Shown piece by piece: positions 21,219-29,699 of a stretch of DNA of 64,000 nt. Positions within the stretch are counted from its first letter, which is position 1; each line of letters begins with the position of its first letter. Under the pieces are notes generated by a model. That model had not been told where the DNA came from and did not search any database. It saw nothing but the letters and a program-made list of their open reading frames with translations. Position numbers and translations under genes: made by a program. Source of the stretch: G963665925 sp963676345 (GTDB lineage Bacteria; Bacillota; Clostridia; Peptostreptococcales; Acidaminobacteraceae); the NCBI GenBank assembly GCA_963676345.2, contig CAXXTS010000001.1, positions 1,089,136 to 1,153,135 of the forward strand. Direction: 5' to 3'.

Positions 21219-21977
21219 TTAACCAAATCGTCCTGTAATATAATCTTCTGTCTTTTGATTCACTGGGTTGCTAAATAATTTCGATGTACGGTCAAACTCA
21301 ATGAGTTCACCCATCAGGAAAAATGCAGTATCATCAGATATACGCCCCGCCTGCTGCATTGAATGTGTAACAATTACGATAGTATAATCTTCTTTCAACT
21401 GCGCTGCCAACTCTTCAATTTTAAGCGTTGCAATCGGGTCAAGGGCTGATGTCGGCTCGTCCATTAAAAGTACTTCAGGCTCTACCGCTAGAGCTCTAGC
21501 AATACAAAGTCTCTGTTGCTGTCCACCGGACATGCCCAGTGCGTTATTCTTCAACCTGTCTTTAACTTCATCCCAAATTGCCGCTTGGCGCAGACTTCGC
21601 TCGACAATTTCGTCTAGCTCTGCCTTTTTACGAACGCCATGAGCCTTAGGACCATATGCAACATTGTCATAAATACTCATCGGGAATGGATTTGGCTTTT
21701 GAAAAACCATGCCAACACGTCTTCTTAAGTTAATTACATCAACGTTGTTGTATATGTCAATGCCATCTAACTTAACTTCACCATCTATGCGTACACCTTC
21801 AACTAAGTCATTCATTCTGTTAAGCGTCTTAAGAAAAGTAGACTTTCCACACCCGGATGGACCAATAAATGCTGTAATGCCATTTGCTTTGATATCCATA
21901 TTGATATTTTTTAGTGCATTAAAATTGTCATAATAAAAATCTAAATCTTTAATGCTGAATTTCGGTGTTGTACTCAT
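21219..21977 (-). CDS. pstB: Phosphate ABC transporter ATPase
   Basis: A 252-residue ABC ATPase energising phosphate import. Walker A is GPSGCGKST, the Q-loop is [10 protein letters not shown], the ABC signature is [15 protein letters not shown], and Walker B is [12 protein letters not shown]. The N-P-F-P after the Q-loop and the [12 protein letters not shown] segment are typical of PstB. It is separated from pstA by a chemoreceptor gene, which is unusual. AGAGGTGAG precedes the ATG. Confidence 0.96.
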   Translation of the reverse strand: MSTTPKFSIKDLDFYYDNFNALKNINMDIKANGITAFIGPSGCGKSTFLKTLNRMNDLVEGVRIDGEVKLDGIDIYNNVDVINLRRRVGMVFQKPNPFPMSIYDNVAYGPKAHGVRKKAELDEIVERSLRQAAIWDEVKDRLKNNALGMSGGQQQRLCIARALAVEPEVLLMDEPTSALDPIATLKIEELAAQLKEDYTIVIVTHSMQQAGRISDDTAFFLMGELIEFDRTSKLFSNPVNQKTEDYITGRFG

Positions 21978-22018
21978 ATTCTCACCTCTATAATCTATTC
22001 CTGTTCATATTTGCAAAG

Positions 22019-24436
22019 TTAGAATTTAAACTTGCTCACTTCACTTTTCAATTTGGACGAAAGCGCGTCCAGATTTTCGCTCGACTTTGTGAGCGCTTTT
22101 GAAATTTCAGTTTGAGTTTCTATGGTTATGGAAACCGTTGAAGATGCATTTGCATTTTGCGTACTCACGGATGACAGGGATACAATTTCATCTTCAACTT
22201 TCTTTCGCATATTGTCTATGTTCTGCTGGTATTCATCAAGTTTCAGAATGAGCGCACTTGTTTGCTTCATTGCATTATTGATTTCCATGTATTTATCTTT
22301 CGTCTCATGAACGCTATCCATTTGAATTTTAGATACATCTACCAGTTTATCTATACCATTTTCAACATTCCTGTTGTCACTGCGCATTTGCATGATAATC
22401 CCATTAATATCATTGCTGTAATCTCTCGATTGATGTGCAAGCTTTCTGATTTCATCAGATACGACTGCAAATCCCAGACCGTGCTCTCCCGCTCTTGCTG
22501 CTTCTATAGACGCATTCAGGGCCAAGAGATTGGTTCTTTGTGCAATCTCCATTATAAGATTGGTCACATTTTCAATGCGTTTAAAGCTCTCATGGGATTT
22601 CACAACTGCATCGTGCAGCTCATTGTTTGTCATCATTGTCTGTTCATTAACTTTTTCAAGTGTATTAACGATCTCAAGGCCAGAATCAATAATCTGATCG
22701 ACTTCAGTCATGTATGATATTACAGATTTAAGCTCCCGCTGATTTGTCGCAAGCACGCGGTTTAGCTCCGATGTATTCTCAAGTGCAATTTCTGTACTCT
22801 TTGCCTGATCTTCGCTGCCCTGGGCAATTTCCTGCACTGTGACTTCAACGCCTTTAGACATCTCAAATGACTGCACTGCATTTTCATGAAGCGCAGCGGA
22901 AGCATCTACTACCTTTTCTGCAGAAGTATCCACTTCCTTTAATAGAAGAACCAAGTTGTCTACAATGTTTAGTACTTCACGTTGTAAGTCGCCAATTTCA
23001 TCTTTACGATTTTCATCTTTTAAGTCTGTATCACGCACATTCAGCTTGTAATTTGAAATTCTATGGACGACTTGAATGATTCTATTTATCGGATTGCTTA
23101 TAGAGCGTGAAATCACTATTGCCAGCCCCATTGCACCTGCCATGACCATGACTGCAATAAAGACGGTCATCTGTCTAAAGCCTTCAACGACTTTGAACGC
23201 TTCTTTTCTTTTAACTTCTGTTACAAGTCCAGCAAATGTATCTCCAACTTGTGTTACAGCTAGTGTACCCAAGACGTCTTCACCACTATAGTTTTTGTAC
23301 TCGGTAGTTTCATTAAAGGATATGTCACCTTTTTCTACAGCCTCTTTTAGCTTACGTGACGCCTCGGTGTCGATGGTTTCAATTAGGGCTGCCTTTTCGT
23401 TAAGTGGTGGTAAGATTGTATTTGTAAGGAGCATACCGTCTGCGTTAATTAGGTATGTGTCTCCATTTTCAGATACTTCGCTGATGCCTTTGTGAACCAG
23501 CTGATTTAGAGCATTCTGGTTTAAAACCATATTTAGAGTACCGATAGGACTTGTATCATTTGCTGTCTCATACGAGTATACTGGTGTTGATAAAACGAGA
23601 ATATTATCATCAATGAAACTGTTTCTAAATAGGTCTGACCAGTTTTGCTCACCCTTCATAGCTTTATCGACAAATGCATTTGAGAAGACCAGCGGTGAAA
23701 GATCTAGCTTATTGTAATTTAAGCTATAAATGACCTCTTTATACTTATTCGTTAGAAATATGTCTGTAAACGCATATTCTTCTACAGGCTTTTCAAGCAG
23801 GTCTTTAAAATCCTTTTCTATCTGCTGGGTTTCCCTTTGATCTGCATCGAACGCATTCAAACGTTCAAGGCCATGGCTCACATTGCTTGATGTCGTCAAG
23901 ATTTTAGCATCTATTTCTCTTGAACTGAAATATTGATTGATACGATCTTGCGTCATGCTGATATAGAGTTGATTTTTGGAGTAAACGCCTTCTTCAATCA
24001 AATCCACCGAATTCGACATGTTGTACATGGTTAAAAAGCAAATCGGTATGAGACTGATCGCCACTGCCATAAAAACCAGTTTGGTCCGCAGTCTCAAATT
24101 GCTGAATCTAAAATCCAACGAACCCATTTTTACCTTGCCAAATACTCTGTTCGCTTTATTTAAAATTATCGTTTTAACCAGTGATTTCTTTAAATCTGTA
24201 TCTGTACTTACTGAACTTTCTGAAACGCTTTCTAATGAATTTTCATCTGACATTTCAGCTTTTCTTACGTCTATATAAGCTTCCGTATTCAATTCTTCTA
24301 CTGTTTGTTTCTGGTTATTGGTTGTTGTGTGTCTTGTTTTTTGATTGTTACGGCTATTTTTCCTAAAAGACAGCTTTCTCATAAGACCTTTAATCGAATG
24401 CTCTCTTTTCTTTTCTAGCTTACTAGACAACTCCAT
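22019..24436 (-). CDS. Methyl-accepting chemotaxis protein inside the pst operon
   Basis: An 805-residue transmembrane chemoreceptor. It has an unusual ~115-residue polar N-terminal extension (K/R/S/T/N-rich), then a membrane segment (about 118-140), a Cache-like extracellular domain with '[15 protein letters not shown]', a second membrane segment (about 425-445), HAMP, and a signalling domain whose hairpin tip reads [29 protein letters not shown]. It lies between pstA (45 bp) and pstB (41 bp) on the same strand, so it should be co-transcribed with the phosphate transporter. The inference is a sensor for phosphate or for PstS-bound phosphate; the ligand is not shown by the sequence. Confidence 0.9.
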   Translation of the reverse strand: MELSSKLEKKREHSIKGLMRKLSFRKNSRNNQKTRHTTTNNQKQTVEELNTEAYIDVRKAEMSDENSLESVSESSVSTDTDLKKSLVKTIILNKANRVFGKVKMGSLDFRFSNLRLRTKLVFMAVAISLIPICFLTMYNMSNSVDLIEEGVYSKNQLYISMTQDRINQYFSSREIDAKILTTSSNVSHGLERLNAFDADQRETQQIEKDFKDLLEKPVEEYAFTDIFLTNKYKEVIYSLNYNKLDLSPLVFSNAFVDKAMKGEQNWSDLFRNSFIDDNILVLSTPVYSYETANDTSPIGTLNMVLNQNALNQLVHKGISEVSENGDTYLINADGMLLTNTILPPLNEKAALIETIDTEASRKLKEAVEKGDISFNETTEYKNYSGEDVLGTLAVTQVGDTFAGLVTEVKRKEAFKVVEGFRQMTVFIAVMVMAGAMGLAIVISRSISNPINRIIQVVHRISNYKLNVRDTDLKDENRKDEIGDLQREVLNIVDNLVLLLKEVDTSAEKVVDASAALHENAVQSFEMSKGVEVTVQEIAQGSEDQAKSTEIALENTSELNRVLATNQRELKSVISYMTEVDQIIDSGLEIVNTLEKVNEQTMMTNNELHDAVVKSHESFKRIENVTNLIMEIAQRTNLLALNASIEAARAGEHGLGFAVVSDEIRKLAHQSRDYSNDINGIIMQMRSDNRNVENGIDKLVDVSKIQMDSVHETKDKYMEINNAMKQTSALILKLDEYQQNIDNMRKKVEDEIVSLSSVSTQNANASSTVSITIETQTEISKALTKSSENLDALSSKLKSEVSKFKF

Positions 24437-24481
24437 AGCTATGCCTCCATTAAATACAAGTACATGTGATTTCTATAAGAA

Positions 24482-25423
24482 TTAAAATCTTCTTTGAAAT
24501 TTGCTACGTATAAGAATTGCTACTGAATTCAGAAGAAATAATACTGTAAGTAGAACCACAATGGTCGCTGCAGCCAAATTAGCATATTCAGCTGTGAGAA
24601 CTGTGTCCAGTGTCCAGTAGTATATCTGAATCGGTAGTGCTGTAAAATCGTCCATAAAGCTTTCAGGTGTTTTTAAAATGAGTGTAGGTATGCCAAGTAC
24701 AACGAGCGGAGCTGTTTCACCAATTGCTCTTGATAAGGCAAGAATTGATCCTGTCATAATGCCTGGTATTGCAGATGGCAAAACCACCTTTCTAACCGTT
24801 GTCCATTTAGTAGCACCCAGTCCGTATGAAGCCTCTCTCAAATAATTAGGTACGGCTTTTATTGCTTCTTGACTTGCAACAACCACATTGGGTAGAACAA
24901 GTAACGATAGTGTTAGACCGCCCGCTAATATGCTTGAACCAAGACCAAATAGCCGTCCGAAAACGGTCAAGCCCAAAAGGCCAAATATAACTGAAGGCAC
25001 GCCTGCTAAATTGGAGATATTCACACTGATGAGTCCATGGAGCATTCCTTTTTTAGAATACTCTTCAAGGTATATTGCGGTTGCAACTCCAATAAGAAGT
25101 GTCACTGGTGCAACAACAACCATTAGCATGCCTGTGCCAATAATAACACTCTTGATTCCTGCGCGAATTGGATTAATTGATAAACGTCCAGTTAGAAACT
25201 GTATGTCAAGCCATCCAATACTCGTTGAAATAGTTTCGTATAATAGCAGGCCTAGAACAAACATAATAAAGACAATTATGATTGAAAAAATACCTTGTGC
25301 TACTACATTGTATAGTCTACGTTTGCGGATACGCTTTACAGCTGCATCCGGGTCAATATATTTTTTATTAATATCCATCTTTTTCATATAGTCATTATTA
25401 AGAGTATTTGAAGCATTCTCCAT
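24482..25423 (-). CDS. pstA: Phosphate ABC transporter permease PstA
   Basis: A 313-residue inner-membrane permease with about six membrane segments and a 55-residue polar N-terminus. The EAA-type loop is visible in 'QEAIKAVPNYLREASYGLGATKWTTVRKVVLPSAIPGIMTGSILALSRAIGETAPL'. It pairs with PstC to form the phosphate channel. It starts 2 bp after the pstC stop, so translation is coupled. Confidence 0.95.
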   Translation of the reverse strand: MENASNTLNNDYMKKMDINKKYIDPDAAVKRIRKRRLYNVVAQGIFSIIIVFIMFVLGLLLYETISTSIGWLDIQFLTGRLSINPIRAGIKSVIIGTGMLMVVVAPVTLLIGVATAIYLEEYSKKGMLHGLISVNISNLAGVPSVIFGLLGLTVFGRLFGLGSSILAGGLTLSLLVLPNVVVASQEAIKAVPNYLREASYGLGATKWTTVRKVVLPSAIPGIMTGSILALSRAIGETAPLVVLGIPTLILKTPESFMDDFTALPIQIYYWTLDTVLTAEYANLAAATIVVLLTVLFLLNSVAILIRSKFQRRF

Positions 25424-25425
25424 TC

Positions 25426-26331
25426 TTAATACTCCCTTCTATACTTTTTGGTGATATATTTTGCAAATAGGTTTGTTGCCAGCGTGAATATGAACAGAAT
25501 CAGACCTACAGCATATAAACTGTAATAACCCACTGTTCCACTACCAGCATCACCGCTCGTAAATTCAACAATATATGCAGTCATTGTCTGCATTGGCATG
25601 GTGATATCCATAGTAAATTTTTTTGCACTTCCGCTTGCAATCGTAACAATCATGGTTTCACCAATCGCTCTTGAGATGGCAAGTACAAATGCCGCTACGA
25701 TACCTGAAATTGCTGCAGGTAAAATGACTTTTGATGCAACTTCAAGTTTTGTAGAACCCAGCCCGTATGCACCTTGTCTAATGGAATCTGGTACAGCACT
25801 CATAGCATCTTCTGATAATGATGTCACAATAGGGATAATCATTATTCCCATAACAATCCCGGGAGAAAGTGCATTTTTTGCGCCTAAATTTGGAATCAGC
25901 TTCATTAAAATTGGTGTGACCGTATTATAAGCAAAGAAACCGTAAACAATAGTCGGTATACCTGCTAATACTTCAATAATGGGTTTAATGACACGTCTCT
26001 TATTTGGTGTCATAAACTCACTGAGGAACATTGCAGAGGCAATTCCCAGCGGGGCTGCAACAAGCATGGCTATAATGGATGTAACAATTGTTCCCATAAT
26101 AAGCGGCAAAAATCCAAACGAAGGATTTTTGGCTCTAAGCGGCTCCAGCTTCGTGCTAAAAACTTCACTTAAAGGCACTTGAGCGAAGAAATGCGATGCA
26201 TCTACAACCAAGGTGGTCACAATTCCAATGGAAGTCAAAACTGAAACTGATGCAATGATAAAAAGAAGGGTTGGAATAAGCTTCTCTATATCAAATCGTT
26301 TTTTTTGTTTGCTAATATTATAATCAGTCAT
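25426..26331 (-). CDS. pstC: Phosphate ABC transporter permease PstC
   Basis: A 301-residue permease with six membrane segments and the motif 'LSEDAMSAVPDSIRQGAYGLGSTKLEVASKVILPAAISGIVAAFVLAISRAIGETM', typical of PstC. It lies upstream of pstA in the operon; the 316-bp gap to pstS carries a hairpin rather than a clear promoter. Confidence 0.95.
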   Translation of the reverse strand: MTDYNISKQKKRFDIEKLIPTLLFIIASVSVLTSIGIVTTLVVDASHFFAQVPLSEVFSTKLEPLRAKNPSFGFLPLIMGTIVTSIIAMLVAAPLGIASAMFLSEFMTPNKRRVIKPIIEVLAGIPTIVYGFFAYNTVTPILMKLIPNLGAKNALSPGIVMGIMIIPIVTSLSEDAMSAVPDSIRQGAYGLGSTKLEVASKVILPAAISGIVAAFVLAISRAIGETMIVTIASGSAKKFTMDITMPMQTMTAYIVEFTSGDAGSGTVGYYSLYAVGLILFIFTLATNLFAKYITKKYRREY

Positions 26332-26589
26332 ATGTGAACTCCATTCACCGTAATGTATTTCAGATTACTCATTTGTCTAATAATATGTTTCAATCCAATA
26401 GTCCTATTCAAACTGACTCAGAATCCCGTAATGATCCTTTATCGGCTAATTTCTCTTATTACTCATCCATTAATTCTTGTATGTTTCATCAAAATACTTT
26501 TTTCATAATCCAATAGAATTTAATATTTGATGTTTATTTCTAATTTAGTTTTACACTTGCATTTTCACAGCATAGAGTTTTAAAGCGCA

Positions 26590-26619
26590 TGAGACAAGGA
26601 GCAGTCGCCCCCTGTCTCA
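26590..26619 (-). other. Intercistronic hairpin between pstS and pstC
   Basis: GAGACA/TGTCTC arms with flanking G-C pairs, 30 nt after the pstS stop, without a T run. Such a hairpin could stabilise the pstS message or partly attenuate transcription, raising PstS over PstCAB. The rest of the 316-bp gap shows nothing I can name. Confidence 0.45.
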
Positions 26620-26647
26620 CATTTATAGATATTTACGCTACTATTTC

Positions 26648-27658
26648 TTAGTTTAGGGCTTCAAGTTGAGCTTGATACTCAGCATACATAGCGTCTGGAA
26701 GAGGCGCGAATCCATTTTCACCGGCAAGTCTCTTAGCACCTTGCTCTGACACAACATACTTAGCAAAGTCAAGTACTTGTGGCTTGTCCATTGCGTAGTT
26801 TACGTTCAGGTATGTGAATACTGGACGTGTGAAACCAGCATAGTCTAAGTCGGTACCAATTGTCTCAAGACTTGGTTCAACTGGACCTTCTCCGAAATCA
26901 ACCTTAACTGCTTGAAGCTTATCTGTATTTGATACGTAGTAACCGAATCCGAAGTATGCAATTGCATTTTTGTCAGATGATACAAGGTCAACTAGAGTAG
27001 AGTACTCTTGTTGCAGGCTAGCTGATTCAACCATATCTTGTTCATCCAGAATTTTTTCGTAGAAAAATTCGTAAGTACCGTGGTTCTCATTTGGACCATA
27101 AAATTTGATTTCTTCATCTGGCCATTCAGGACGAATGTCTGACCATTTTGATACATTGCCTGAAGCTAGGTACATGTTCACGATTTCGTCACGTGTCATT
27201 TCCTTTGCCCATGTGTTGTCCTTGTTGATAACCATTGTAAGACCATCGTATGCAAGAACAAACTCGTATACATCTTCACCAAGCTTCATGCCTTTTTCTT
27301 CTAACTGTGCAACTTCTTTATCTTTAATTTTTCTTGATGCATCAGAGAAATCCGTCTCGCCAGGAATGAATTTCTTAAATCCTGCAGATGAACCTGCTCG
27401 ACCAACCTGTACTGAGACGTCTGGCTCTTCATTTACCATATACTCTTCTGCAATGTGTGCCATCAGTGGATAAACTGTACCTGATCCGTCAACGATAACT
27501 GCACCTTCAAGTGCTGTTTCCTCTGCTGCTTGAGTTGTCTCTGCTGGCTCAGCTGCTTTTTCAGCTTCTGCTGTGCCGCCTCCACAGCCTGCAAGAACAC
27601 CCATCGTAAGGACTAGGATTAGTCCAAAGATCGTAAATTTTGATGTTAAAGTTCTCAT
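26648..27658 (-). CDS. pstS: Phosphate-binding lipoprotein PstS
   Basis: A 336-residue extracellular phosphate receptor of the Pst importer. A lipoprotein signal peptide ends at LAGC (cleavage before Cys25), followed by a Gly/Ala/Glu/Thr-rich linker to about residue 48. The binding fold shows 'VDGSGTVYPLMAHIAEEY', 'GRAGSSAGFKKFIPGETDFSDASRKIK' and 'NENHGTYEFFYEKIL', which supply phosphate-binding residues. It is first in the operon and lies 60-130 bp downstream of a PhoP-box array and a TATAAT element. Confidence 0.95.
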   Translation of the reverse strand: MRTLTSKFTIFGLILVLTMGVLAGCGGGTAEAEKAAEPAETTQAAEETALEGAVIVDGSGTVYPLMAHIAEEYMVNEEPDVSVQVGRAGSSAGFKKFIPGETDFSDASRKIKDKEVAQLEEKGMKLGEDVYEFVLAYDGLTMVINKDNTWAKEMTRDEIVNMYLASGNVSKWSDIRPEWPDEEIKFYGPNENHGTYEFFYEKILDEQDMVESASLQQEYSTLVDLVSSDKNAIAYFGFGYYVSNTDKLQAVKVDFGEGPVEPSLETIGTDLDYAGFTRPVFTYLNVNYAMDKPQVLDFAKYVVSEQGAKRLAGENGFAPLPDAMYAEYQAQLEALN

Positions 27659-27718
27659 TTTTAGTATCCCCTTCCAAAGTTTTGTCTAAATTTCGTTTTA
27701 GTTGTTACTGCCAAAGTC

Positions 27719-27783
27719 ATTATAGCAACGATACTTTGGTCATGTGTTTAGACACCGTAAAGCTTATGTAAAGGGAATGTTAA
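27719..27783 (-). promoter_or_regulatory. PhoP-box promoter of the pst operon
   Basis: On the minus strand there are four direct repeats at an exact 11-bp period: TTAACA (27778-27783), TTTACA (27767-27772), TTTACG (27756-27761), TAAACA (27745-27750). A TATAAT -10 element (27719-27724) follows 20 nt after the last repeat. This matches the TT(A/T)ACA box array bound by PhoP dimers in Bacillus, with the boxes replacing a normal -35. Confidence 0.85.
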
Positions 27784-27805
27784 GTAGTTCTGAAAACATG
27801 TCTGT

Positions 27806-28840
27806 CTACTTATTAATAAGGTATGCTACCGTCAGTTCAATAGTTGCCTTTAAACCATCTATATGTGTTCTTTCAAATGAATGAGAGGCATCCACACCTG
27901 GTCCGATGAGTCCATGACAGATATCATATCCAGCTGAAAGCATGGCCGATGCATCCGATCTGTAATATGGATAAACGTCAACGACATAGTCAATATTCTC
28001 ATCTTTAGCAAGCTGCTCAAGTTTCTTGCGCAGTTTCAAGTCATAGGGCCCTGAAGAGTCTTTCGCACATATTGTAACTTTGTGTTCATGCGACATTTGC
28101 CCCTCTCCTGGTGCAGCCATATCCACTGCGATAAACTCAAATGTCTCAGGGGTTATTGCATAATTTGCACCGTGGCCTACTTCTTCATAATTGCTGATGA
28201 AAAAATGGGTTGTATATGTAAGGTCTTGTTCTTTTTCAATTATAGTGCGTACCGCGCCTAACAAGCATGCTACACTGGCCTTGTCATCAAGGTGTCTTGA
28301 TTTTACATATCCGGTCTCAGTCACTTTTGTTCTTGGATCAAGATACACAAAGTCCCCGACTTCAAGACCTAAATCACGCACATCTTGTTCACTCGATACC
28401 TGAGCATCAATACGCACTTCCATGGTGTTACTATCCCGCTTGTTTTCAGGACTCTTAATGCCATGTACATGGGCTGACGCTTTATTTGTCAGTATAGTGC
28501 CCGTTTGTAAGCTGCCATTTGATGCAACAATTTGACAGTACTCCCCTTCAACAGCATTCCAAGGATAGCCCCCAATTTGTGTGAGCTTTACCCTTCCATT
28601 TGATTTGATCTCCTTAACCATTGCACCTAAGGTATCTATATGGGCCGAAACTACGCGGTGTTTGCTGTTGTCTTTTCCCTGCATGGTCGCTATCAGGCCC
28701 CCCTTATTGGTTATACGTGTCATTATGCCCATCTCTTCAAAATAACGTTTTACAAGCAGTACTGCCTTTTCAGTATCGCCCGACGGACTAGGTGTTTCCA
28801 GGATTTCTACGAGTTGTTTCATTAATAAATCTGTATTCAT
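27806..28840 (-). CDS. M42-family metallo-aminopeptidase
   Basis: A 344-residue cytoplasmic peptidase predicted to remove N-terminal residues from peptides. The two-metal site is visible: AHIDT, RHLDDKASV, the general base and metal ligand in YEEVGHG, AVDMAAPG, and GVDASHSFERTH. GGAGTGG precedes the ATG. It lies between the c-di-GMP riboswitches and the pst promoter; its stop is only 22 bp from the PhoP boxes. It may be the gene controlled by the tandem riboswitch, but 340 bp and a strong hairpin intervene. Confidence 0.9.
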   Translation of the reverse strand: MNTDLLMKQLVEILETPSPSGDTEKAVLLVKRYFEEMGIMTRITNKGGLIATMQGKDNSKHRVVSAHIDTLGAMVKEIKSNGRVKLTQIGGYPWNAVEGEYCQIVASNGSLQTGTILTNKASAHVHGIKSPENKRDSNTMEVRIDAQVSSEQDVRDLGLEVGDFVYLDPRTKVTETGYVKSRHLDDKASVACLLGAVRTIIEKEQDLTYTTHFFISNYEEVGHGANYAITPETFEFIAVDMAAPGEGQMSHEHKVTICAKDSSGPYDLKLRKKLEQLAKDENIDYVVDVYPYYRSDASAMLSAGYDICHGLIGPGVDASHSFERTHIDGLKATIELTVAYLINK

Positions 28841-29176
28841 GGTTTTTCCACTCCTTATTAAAATGCTGATTCATATAAGTAATAAGTATACAATTATTGT
28901 ATCATTTTTAGACTTGACACTTTAAGTTGACGGGTTGATATATCAACTAGAATGCATTTTTCAAAGAGAACCTGCCAAGTTATATTTACCTGTCTTTCAA
29001 TCTGATACGTTTCCAGTTTCAGCAATCAAAACCTGCTGAGCAAGTACAAGCTACTGAGAATGGACCTAAGGTTCTCCCCTTTACACTGGTAAAATTCGAA
29101 AGTCTAGAACAAACTTGCGCTAGCCAATAAACTTGAATTTGAGCTCCTTGCTAAAAACACTGAGGTACTGCATACA
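28841..29176 (-). other. Gene-free leader region with a long-range RNA stem
   Basis: No convincing ORF is seen. On the minus strand AAAGGGGAGAACCT (29069-29082) can pair with AGGTTCTCTTT (28963-28973), with several small hairpins inside. It lies between the riboswitch terminator and the M42 gene. Its identity is unknown. Confidence 0.35.
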
Positions 29177-29232
29177 AAAGGGAAGAGCCCCTAGAATGAA
29201 TATGTCTTCATTCTAGGGGCTCTTCCCTTTTA
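29177..29232 (-). terminator. Very long perfect hairpin after the riboswitches
   Basis: Two 25-nt arms (29177-29201 and 29208-29232) are exact inverse complements around a 6-nt loop. On the minus strand the second arm ends in CTTTT. It is likely a terminator or attenuator of the riboswitch leader. Confidence 0.65.
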
Positions 29233-29259
29233 TACATGCATTTGTTCAATTTTAGACAC

Positions 29260-29397
29260 AAAAAAACTTTTCTCGGAAACTGGCGATCTTGCGATTGATG
29301 TACAAAGCCTATCTCGCTTTGTTTAAATTCATTCTTTCATCAAATCCGTTTAGACCCTGGTAGTTTTGCGTCACTAATTTTCATTAGTTTTGCTCTT
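29260..29397 (-). promoter_or_regulatory. c-di-GMP-I (GEMM) riboswitch, second aptamer
   Basis: Minus strand: GCAAA (29389-29393), the P2 hairpin ACTAAT-GAAA-ATTAGT (29373-29388), then GACGCAAAAC (29363-29372) and TCTAAAC (29348-29354). This is the class-I layout with a GNRA tetraloop and a P3 receptor strand. AACTTTTCGG upstream can pair with CCGAGAAAAGTT just before seven T (29260-29266), so the aptamer may sit inside a terminator stem. Confidence 0.8.
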
Positions 29398-29402
29398 TGA
29401 AC

Positions 29403-29546
29403 CGAAAAGTTTAATTTGGCAGCCTGTCAACCTTGCAGTTAAATTATATCGTTACACATAAAATAAATTGTTTAGGTCAAGGGCTTTGCGTCGTTGATTT
29501 TCATCAACTTTGCTTTTCTTATATATACCACAGTTTGAACTTTTTA
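29403..29546 (-). promoter_or_regulatory. c-di-GMP-I (GEMM) riboswitch, first aptamer
   Basis: Minus strand: AGCAAA, the P2 hairpin GTTGAT-GAAA-ATCAAC (29493-29508), the consensus core GACGCAAAGCC (29482-29492), CCTAAAC (29470-29476) and GACAGGCTGCC (29418-29428). AAAAAGTT near 29539-29546 may close P1 with AACTTTT. The P2 stems of the two aptamers differ at several pairs yet both pair perfectly, which is strong covariation. Tandem aptamers are known to give sharper responses. Confidence 0.88.
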
Positions 29547-29618
29547 AACACATAGAAGTAAATTAATTACTATATTTTATCGTTTTTCGACACAACATTC
29601 ATCATCCCTGCACTCCCA

Positions 29619-29692
29619 TAAAAAATTAATAGCCCGGATTATAGAAAAAACGCACTCCAATATATTGAGAGGCCCTCTGTTTATAATCCGGG
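29619..29692 (-). terminator. Hairpin terminator after phoR
   Basis: Arms CCCGGATTATA (29633-29643) and TATAATCCGGG (29682-29692) enclose a 38-nt loop and are followed on the minus strand by CTATTAATTTTTT. The gap from here to the first aptamer shows nothing else. Confidence 0.6.
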
Positions 29693-29699
29693 ATAGACA

